Part shown: in pieces, positions 57,601 to 64,000 of the stretch
Layout: the number at the start of each line of letters is the position of its first letter
How positions within the stretch are numbered: position 1 is the first letter of the stretch
Origin: Bryoerythrophyllum caledonicum
Taxonomy: Eukaryota > Streptophyta > Bryopsida > Pottiales > Pottiaceae
Reading direction: 5' to 3'
NCBI GenBank assembly: GCA_963971425.1
Contig: OZ020524.1
Span: 6,310,417 to 6,374,416, forward strand
DNA length: 64,000 nucleotides
Made by a program: the position numbers and the translations under genes
Notes under the pieces: generated by a model
Seen by the model: the letters and a program-made list of their open reading frames with translations, nothing else
Database searches by the model: none
What the model was told of the DNA's origin: nothing

Positions 57601-58667
57601 GTCCTGATGTGGACAACATGAGGTCAAGATCAGCTTAAATATTTCGAACTGGAATATCAAAAGGAGATGAATGGCAAGTGCTACCTAGACAAAGAGATCA
57701 TTACATACCTCATACATGAGCTTCACAAATGCTTTGAGAGTTATATGATACCACTTTCGTTGTCCCTTCTTTGACACTCAAGGACACTAACTTCGTAATC
57801 TTCATTGCTGATGAGCCCCTTCAACTCCTCAAACTCTAAGAGGCCGAAATGTTGAAATACGCTTTATGTCCTATGTGAGGTGTTGCACAACATGATCTGA
57901 TTCTTTTTGCCTACGACAAAAGAATATTTCAGTTTAATTAAATGAAGTACAATAGTTGAAGCAACTAAAACAAACGAAGTTTGGAGTATCTTAGTTTGTG
58001 CGTATCTGTTCAAGTCGGTCATCACGTTGAGCAAGATGTGTCAGTTCTCGATAGTCGGCTCGATAACCACGGCTCTAACGGGCATATGAAAGGTGACATC
58101 GGATGGGTGTAGTTGGGAAATCACCTTAGTTCAAGCCATATGGCGATGATTGCCATCCCACACGAAGAAAAACTTCTCTGAAAACGCCGAGTACTCCGGA
58201 CAAGTCTTCAACAACTCCTTGAACTTCCGGTCCTCTTCTATCCAAAGCTCAGACTACGTTGACCTGTCTGGTGGTTGCACCCGCTTCTCCACAAGGGAGA
58301 AACTCTTCACCGACACATAAAAACATGCAAAACCAGGCCGATACCCATTCACAAACTCCCCCTTCAATTTCTCGACATCACTCCGAAGAGGTAATCTAAC
58401 CTCAGTCATGGGCACCATCCGGCAGAGCGGAATGGGGAGATCACCAGCGAAGGAGCAGATGCTACTCTGTAGGATGTCGTAAGAGGTCCCACGGATGGAC
58501 CTCCGCAAAGATTGAAGTGTTGGAGCCAGCCCATGCTCATCAACAAGTTCAATGACGCGTGCTTCGTCCTCCATAATCTCAAGGTCCTCACGTGAAGAAG
58601 TCGTTGTTGGTTCCATACTCTCAACCTGCAATAGGTATGCATGAGAAACCGAAGCAACAAATTCCAT
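54689..58667 (-). pseudogene. ParB-like domain plus beta-class N6/N4 DNA methylase, multi-exon, decayed
   Basis: The N-terminal exon (58616-58000) reads VRLPLRSDVEKLKGEFVNGY and later FFFVWDGNHRHMA, the DGNHR motif of ParB/sulfiredoxin-like domains. Middle exons encode helical, charged sequence (KKGQRKWYHITLKAFVKLMY at 57780-57713; LIAFQEEQIQKLKDNLVTG at 57603-57460). The exon 56990-55375 carries the catalytic half: LGLADMVLFDVPEDLP (motif IV region, DVPE in place of DPPY), LLRDGAPLIVFYPDS, VPWRGAREKSTNLMEALIDL, then DIILDLTMSTG which splices (55375 to 55291) to GASIKACKTLKRHILALEED, motif I (SAM binding). Motif IV before motif I defines the beta class. The final exon is 54980-54689. Five or more stops, four of them at Trp positions, and frameshifts near 56250, 56000 and 57130 mark a pseudogene. 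Such enzymes methylate adenine N6 or cytosine N4. Confidence 0.8.
55078..55291 (-). other. methylase exon with the SAM-binding motif (penultimate exon)
   Basis: The acceptor is ATGAAG|GGGCG and the donor GTTGTAA|GTAAGT. It joins the preceding exon (donor ACTG|GTTAGT at 55375) to give TMSTGASIKACKTLKRHIL, and it joins the last exon (acceptor TGTGCAG|TCGG, 54980) in phase 2. This exon and the last one are uninterrupted. Confidence 0.8.
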
Positions 58668-58819
58668 CTAGCTGAACCAAAAATTGGAAAAGAAACAAGA
58701 ACTAAATCTAGAACAGACGATTGTACTCAATCCGTGCTCATGCAATCCAACGCATATGGCCAAAATTGTCAAAAAGACTTCAAACAAAATGAAGCAATGT
58801 CCCTCCCCCCACCCCAGAC

Positions 58820-59385
58820 ACTACCTCTCGTGACACTCACTCATAACTCCCCAGCCTACCCTATACCTCTCGTGACACTCACTCACAACTCCCCAGCCCA
58901 CCCTACCTTCCCCACACACTCCCCACCGTCACCACACACACTCAATATACATAACTCCATCCCACACGACCTCACAGTGCCGCACTCCCTTGCTCCCTCA
59001 CGATGATCAGGCGGAGAGAAAGAAAAAAATTGTGAACACGATCTCATGATTGTGACCAACAATTGAGCAAGAATAATGCACGCGCAACAAAGAACTCTCT
59101 AGCAGGGAGAGGATTCCCAAATTTTTCTAAAAATCAGTGATCCCTGATTTTGGGTTTCGGATCCGAAAGTCAAAATCAAGGGTCAATGATTTTGGAAAAA
59201 AATCAGGAATCCCCTCCCTGTTGGAGAGGACCTTTGTTCGCGCTCTCTCAACAACATCCATGCAATACTGATTAGCAAGCGCGACACTAAAGAACTCACG
59301 AGCTAGCCCCTCCCCCACCCGAGACACGACCTCTTGTGACACTCACTCACAACTCCCCAACCCACCCTACCTTCCCCACACACAG
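58820..59385. repeat. direct repeats around TCGTGACACTCACTCACAAC and a long palindrome, upstream of the methylase gene
   Basis: CTCGTGACACTCACTCAYAA with CTCCCCAGCCYACCCTA occurs at 58836 and 58875, and a third copy at 59333-59385. Between them, 59100-59228 forms an imperfect palindrome with arms of about 60 bp centred on TTTCGGATCCGAAAG. The inner core (CCCTGATTTTGGGTTTCGG) pairs nearly perfectly. Confidence 0.75.
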
Positions 59386-59683
59386 ACTCTCTACATGCTC
59401 GAGCTCCGCCAACCTCACCCCATCAAAACCCTTACCACACCAGGGAGCTCATTATGAACATACTTCTCGACGCGCGTTTGAGATTGATGACGTACCTGGA
59501 GGCTGGAGTCCTTCCATTTTCTCCTGTTCCGCCTCGGCTGCCCTCGAACTCCCTCGCTTACTCCCCGCGCATACAACCTGGAAGGACAGAGGGTCTCACT
59601 AGATTCATCAATTCCACCACGAAGAAGAACCAAAGCACTCTCCACATCTCACGAGCATCAGGTTAAAAAAACTTCATAAATGA

Positions 59684-59955
59684 GCTGAGCTGTGAAGAAC
59701 CGAACCCAAGAGGTGAATCACGAAACCTAAACCCTGCTCTCGGATGCACGTTGACCTGTATGGAGCTCAATGACCAAGGTGCGTAGAGCTGAACCCACAA
59801 GTGAATCACGAATCCTAAACCCTAATTCCCGGGGGCACTATGGCCGGTTTGGAGCTCAATAACCAAGCTGTGTAGAGCTGAATCTCATAAGGTGACACAC
59901 GAATCAGAAACCCTAAATCTCGGGAGCTCTATGACCGATCGGGAGCTCAATGACC
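59684..59955. repeat. three tandem repeats of about 88 bp with telobox-like motifs
   Basis: Each unit has AGAGCTGAAYCYCAYAAG, GTGAATCACGAATCCTAAAC-type sequence, CTCGGG, and GGAGCTCAATGACCAA. AAACCCTA-like words recur in each unit. The units are roughly 75-85 percent alike. Confidence 0.75.
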
Positions 59956-60003
59956 AAAGAGAACCACGACGAGACGAGTCGCTCATGAACTTAGAATGGG
60001 TAC

Positions 60004-60262
60004 AGATTGATGAAAGAATAATTGGATTGTGACATGCCTGATTTGGTGGGTCCCTTTCCGGTTCCAATAATTTATCCGCGAGGTCCTCAACGCCTCTTCG
60101 ATGAGCCATTACTCCATTACCAGATGCCTTTGATGAGGAACCGTTTCCGACCATTGTGGGTCGTGACTGATTTCCCAGGCTCCCATATTCTTCACTTGAG
60201 TCACTATTTTGGCAGTCAGATTGGCCTTTATTGCCTTCAAATTCCTTATCTACTATAGAGTA
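60004..60262 (-). other. candidate coding exon upstream of the methylase gene
   Basis: A Ser/Gly/Asn-rich open frame (SDCQNSDSSEEYGSLGNQS, then GVEDLADKLLEPERDPPNQ) on the minus strand. It could be a 5' exon of the ParB-methylase gene or of a separate gene. Its acceptor does not join in phase with the exon at 60407, so the model is uncertain. Confidence 0.3.
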
Positions 60263-60406
60263 TGCCTCTTCAAAATGCTCATGAATACTAGCGAAGGTTC
60301 AAGACTCCTGATTAACAATCCGGGAGGCCAGAATCAGATGAACCTATTGACATTCTTCTATTCAGCCACATCTAATGATATAAATAAATTGAAAAACAAA
60401 ACATAC

Positions 60407-60610
60407 TTTAATCCTTGATTGGACGAGCTGCGGTCCCTCGTGGATACTTGACAAATCCCTAAATCGTTCGCCCGATTCCGATGTTTCCACTTCCTGGTTC
60501 TGAGCAGCCAACAATGACTGATGTCTGCGCTGATCCTTTCGAGCCCGCGTCTCCTTCGGATTAGAGAAATTGGTGCTTCGCTTCTTCCGGCCACCTATCT
60601 TAGTCATCAT
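60407..60610 (-). other. candidate first exon (68 codons) upstream of the methylase gene
   Basis: Open from an ATG at 60610 to a donor AAA|GTATGT at 60407. The product is strongly basic at the start (MMTKIGGRKKRSTNFSNPKE) and hydrophilic. It is the right distance and strand to be the first exon of the decayed methylase gene, but the connection is inference. Confidence 0.35.
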
Positions 60611-61165
60611 CTACAAGATAGCCAAACCACTCATCCGCACTCTCTTTCAACATCAGAGCCTTCCCATGAATCCAAACAACTCAGTGCAATACTCCTGCGT
60701 TGCGGTAATAGAGCCCTTGTTCTACTCTATCTGGCTTTCGTTTACACCAAAGACCTACTATTTATTTTTAAGCTCTTCTCAGTCTTGTAATTTACACGTT
60801 GTCGCAAAGCCCTACAATAGTTTTCCCATATAATCTTCTGTTCCTACCGTCAATTACGGGGCACAATTTAAGTTAAGCATCTTCATATTTGAATAATGAT
60901 GGCCAGAAAATCGAACCTGCTATTCATTCCCTACTACAACGAGACAATTAACAATATTGATAATCGGTATTCCAGCTCACAATTTTTCTATTCCAAATTA
61001 AACTAGAAGATTAATTTGTGGCATTGTACACTCAAGCCGCCAACAGGTTGGAAAGGAATAACTCTCTATTGATTTATATATTTCCGCCGTAATTTCACTC
61101 TTTCGTAAATTTTAGATTTCCGCCCTAATCTCGCCCTTTATAAGATAATATATTTCCGCCGTAAT
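60611..61165. other. spacer with ATATTTCCGCCGTAAT repeats
   Basis: TATATTTCCGCCGTAAT occurs at about 61077 and 61148, with diverged ATTTCCGCCCTAATCTCGCC between them. No other structure is visible. Confidence 0.5.
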
Positions 61166-61278
61166 CAATTGTTTACCAATATAATATTTGAACGAGGGTG
61201 GCAAGCTAGTTCTATCTCTCTTTCGCAATTCCGTTGTCATTGCACCCCACCCTCACCTAACACCGCCTCCAGTAGTCG

Positions 61279-62118
61279 ATGTACATGGTGTCTCTTACTT
61301 CTCATCAAGGCGGCGCTCCACTTGTCGTGCCTATTGGCAACAATGGCACAGTTTGTATCTTCGAGTCATTGCTATGTATTCGTTTTGGTTATCAAGCTCG
61401 CACAGTCCACATTGAACAAGAGGTCTATGATAGCGTTGGTATTCATGACCAGTCCATTTATCAAGTGAAAGACAGTGACGCGGTAGGATTTTTCTGGAGC
61501 TTGTGTCGTGGTTCATTCAAAGTATTTGGTGTTACAGATGTTCAAATGGCCGCTCATGCGTCCGTTGCCGTGATGACTCCTCTGGTCGATTCTGGTGATA
61601 CCAAACTCGTGCCCGGTTTAGGCACTAGGTCTATTCCAAGCCTCCATACTCTTAGAGAGACAGAGGAAGATGAACTATCAGATGTAAACCTTGGTGAGTC
61701 AAAGATCCCCTGGACCTCGTCTCATCAGTTAGCTACTCGTACTATTTCTATCCCAGTTCCATCATATGCTCAAGCTTCTCCATCTTATTCCTCAGGGAAG
61801 CCCCCTGTTTATCTTCGCTCGAGAAACGTCAGAAGCATACTTATTCATGTCCGGCATACCTGTAAAAGAAAAGGGTCCAGGTTTGATGTTGTCCCGAATT
61901 GATATCGATAGTTTCGATTTGAAACATGTTAAGTATTTGCCTCCAAAGTATGATGGGGACATGATATTTGAACTTCCTCCACTCCCGGAGGGTATTCCCC
62001 CACAGTTCGGAGGGGGCCTAGATGGGATGAGTAAACAACACGATGGTCACACGTGGTACAAGACAATGACTACAAATATCAAGAATGATTTTGGTCTTAC
62101 ATACCGGAAATCTATATG
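61279..62118 (+). pseudogene. transposon-like reading frame, N-terminal part (family not certain)
   Basis: Opening at ATG 61279 or 61285, the frame reads MVSLTSHQGGAPLVVPIGNN, then GIHDQSIYQVKDSDAVGFFW, and after about 160 codons shifts by one base near 61800 into LLHLIPQGSPLFIFARETSE, LPPKYDGDMIFELPPLPEG and GLDGMSKQHDGHTWYKTMTT. The last part, TTNIKNDFGLTYRKS, precedes a CTGHLQCPN Cys-rich segment seen only in the second copy (63521 onwards). The arrangement resembles the zinc-finger front end of MULE/FLYWCH-type transposases, but I do not recognise it firmly. The reading stops at 62118 where the antisense XS fragment begins. Confidence 0.5.
61689..62118 (+). repeat. 430-bp direct duplication, copy A
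   Basis: It is nearly identical (about 97 percent by eye) to 63093-63521. It starts CCTTGGTGAGTCAAAGATCC and ends AAATCTATATG. Both copies carry the same one-base frameshift, so the shift predates the duplication. Confidence 0.9.
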
Positions 62119-63092
62119 GCCTGCCACCACGCCGTTCTTTTTGTCGATTGTCTTCACCAAGTCGTCCACAACTTGCTTGTTGATTCGCTCTTTCTCCTCC
62201 ACCATGTCCTTCACCGTCTTTAAGTCACAAAATTTCTTCAGATAAACGTCAACTGTCCCAAATTCGCATTCAAATCCTGCACAAACAACACATAATGCAC
62301 ATTCAAGTGACCACATCAACGCAAAGCACAAAGCAAAAGATGTTCTTGTCTCCAATCACCATACCTCTTCCGTGGCTTGCCATCCATACAAATCGAGGCT
62401 GTGAGGACGTTTCTCATCCCACCACTCTTTCCTGCCACGGTTCACCGCAGCAAAACTCCGATCAAACGCTTGCATATCCTCCAAACCATGGATGTCATTC
62501 CGGAACATTAAAACAGTCGTGCCCTGGTGTCCACGGATATCATGAAAAACGTCCAGTCTCTCGGGATCATATTCATGTTCTAGAAAGCTAAACGTTGATG
62601 TGAGAACACTCTTCAAAAATAGAGTGAAAGAAAACACTGGTGTGGAATTTACTTTGAATTTTTCTTTGATGTCGGCGGCGCCAGTGGCGAGGCGGAAGCC
62701 CTTCTCGTTGGTCTTGCTATTGTCGATGTTGACGAGGATGCCCATCCAAGGAGCGAGGAGCGTGGTGGCGGCGGCGCGCTTGGGGACGGCCTGCTCCAGA
62801 TACAGCACGCGCCCGGCCTGCGGGATCATGGGCTTGTCCCCGAGCTCCGCCTGCAGGTACTTCACGAGCGCGCGGTGGCCGCCCACCTTCTCCGGGCCCC
62901 GCTTCTCGTTGGCGATGGTGGTGGCGTGCGCCAGAAGCTCCCGGTACCTGTAGCTCTACTTCTTCTTCCCGGGCAAGAGGGGACACTTGTAGGTGTTGTC
63001 CGGGTTTTTCACCACCAGGTGGCCGGAGAGAATCTCGTCCGCCACCTTCTGCTCGTACACCTGCGTCTCCTTGTCATCTAAGTTGTTGTAGT
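62119..63092 (-). pseudogene. captured fragment of an XS-domain gene (SGS3/FDM family)
   Basis: On the minus strand, 63092-62886 gives a zf-XS-like segment (YKCPLLPGKKK, stop, SYRYRELLAHATTIANEK) in which the second Cys is replaced by Leu. Then comes the XS domain: PWMGILVNIDNSKTNEKGFR, IKEKFK, RLDVFHDIRGHQGTTVLMFR and RGRKEWWDEKRPHSLDLYGW. A further exon at 62290-62119 gives VYLKKFCDLKTVKDMVEEKE, a coiled coil. GT-AG intron remnants (donor GAG|GTATGG, acceptor TGTGCAG) are kept, so genomic DNA and not cDNA was captured. XS proteins bind RNA with 5' overhangs and act in RNA silencing and RNA-directed DNA methylation. The stop, lost Cys and a frameshift make it non-functional. The 63092-62656 part is distinctly GC-rich. 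Confidence 0.8.
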
Positions 63093-64000
63093 CCTTGGTG
63101 AGTCAAAGATCCCCTGGACCTCGTCTTATCAGTTTGCTACTCGTACTATTTCTACCCCAGTTCCATCATATGCTCAAGCTTCTCCGTCTTATTCCTCAGG
63201 GAAGCCCCCTGTTTATCTTCGCTCGAGAAACATCAGAAGCATACTTATTGATGTCCGGCATACCTGTAAAAGGAAAGAGTCCAGGTTTGATGTTGTCCCG
63301 AATTGATATCGATAGTTTCGATTTGAAACATGTTAAGTATTTGCCTCCAAAGTATGATGGGGACATGATATTTGAACTTCCTCCACTCCCGGAGGGTATT
63401 CCCCCACAGTTCGGGGGGGCCTAGATGGGATGAATGAACAGCACGATGGTCACACGTGATACAAGACAATGACTACAAATATCAAGAACGATTTTGGTCT
63501 TACGTACCGGAAATCTGTATGTACGGGGCATCTACAGTGCCCAAACATCACTTGTGATTGTGAGTCACAAAACGATGGGCGCTCAAATTAGACCGAGTGG
63601 AGCGGGTTCGCGTTCACTCCATTTTCAGTGAATGGAGCACTATCCGAGAAATCTACGCTCTCATATAAGGTTTGCCAAAACCTTTCCAATTTGTCTTGCT
63701 CTTTGTGATGCATGTATATACTATGTGACATCAATCGATCCCGATCGAACAGGCGCTGCAATTCATTTGGAGCATCATCTTCATCATATCTCGAAAGGCG
63801 TAGATCAAGATGCACGATTGCGTAGCAAAAGAAGTCCAACGTACGCCCATGGCTTCTAATTCTGCAATTGTCATGACTGCGAGCAAAAATTTCCTCTCCG
63901 ACTACGTGATCCGTCCACTGTCTAAATTGCCCAACCTTGAAGAAGCATCTTTAGATGCTGTCCTTGATCAATTCGAGACTCTTTCGTCTCCGAATATAAG
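63093..64000 (+). pseudogene. transposon-like reading frame, second copy, continuing past the window
   Basis: 63093-63521 repeats copy A, then the sequence continues where copy A was cut: CTGHLQCPNITCDC (Cys-rich), TEWSGFAFTPFSVNGA, SYKVCQNLSN. Stops (for example TAG after FGGA at 63422 and TGA in the TW codon near 63460) and frameshifts break it. It runs off the right end of the window. Confidence 0.6.

Noticed and set aside
52333..59835. AAACCCTAA-like words as an interstitial telomere
   Set aside because: They are single motifs and never in tandem, so they are better read as telobox-like promoter words or chance.
1..64000. tRNA, rRNA or organelle-derived insertions
   Set aside because: No cloverleaf-like or rRNA-like stretch was recognised on either strand. 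A tRNA scan would be decisive but could not be run.

Overview
The window is nuclear DNA of a land plant. The main evidence is a two-exon type III polyketide synthase (chalcone synthase family) whose intron splits the conserved Cys codon, plus Copia, hAT, Tc1/mariner and LINE relics and GT-AG introns. AT-rich repeats surrounding a very GC-rich chalcone synthase gene, the residues of that enzyme, and a DNA methylase of a kind rare in seed plants lean towards a bryophyte or other seed-free plant. This placement is inference. The window is gene-poor: two genes look intact (chalcone synthase at 15776-17238 and a three-exon gene for a 104-residue protein at 51319-52157). Almost everything else is mobile DNA in several nested layers.

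Layout. 1-2690: end of a LINE-type ORF2 with RNase H, decayed. 2769-9905: foldback/TIR elements, some nested. 5725-25298 and 38877-50135: repeated copies of a TTAA-flanked (piggyBac-like) non-autonomous element with termini CCCCTAAAGGACC, in both orientations. 15480-17240: the GC-rich chalcone synthase gene. 17240-30400: mostly unassigned DNA, with a tandem duplication at 20794-21310 and simple and palindromic repeats at 28040-29200. 30410-48600: a three-layer nest. A Tc1/mariner relic is split at its NPIE-HLW motif by a 5-kb Copia element (31015-48392, minus strand), and the Copia is split by a 12.2-kb hAT transposon (33663-45895). The hAT carries a BED/DUF659 transposase, a divergent pair of non-transposase genes (a protein kinase-like gene and a RING-finger/coiled-coil gene), and a truncated second copy of the RING gene. 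A GC-rich palindrome with a GACGTC core recurs near both ends and upstream of its plus-strand genes.

54689-58667 (minus) holds a multi-exon, nonsense-riddled gene. It joins a ParB-like domain (DGNHR motif) to a beta-class N6/N4 DNA methylase, a domain pairing known mainly from bacteria and phages. 61279-64000 holds a transposon-like reading frame with a 430-bp direct duplication; between the two copies lies an antisense gene fragment encoding an XS domain (SGS3/FDM RNA-silencing family).

How the parts relate. The chalcone synthase gene stands alone with no pathway neighbours. The hAT nest is internally coherent: TIRs, target-site duplications and the two interrupted host elements allow the insertion order to be read (mariner, then Copia, then hAT). 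All hAT genes carry at least one in-frame stop or frameshift except the truncated RING copy, so this copy is probably no longer autonomous. The methylase and XS fragments come from gene families that act in chromatin and RNA silencing, but both are broken here.
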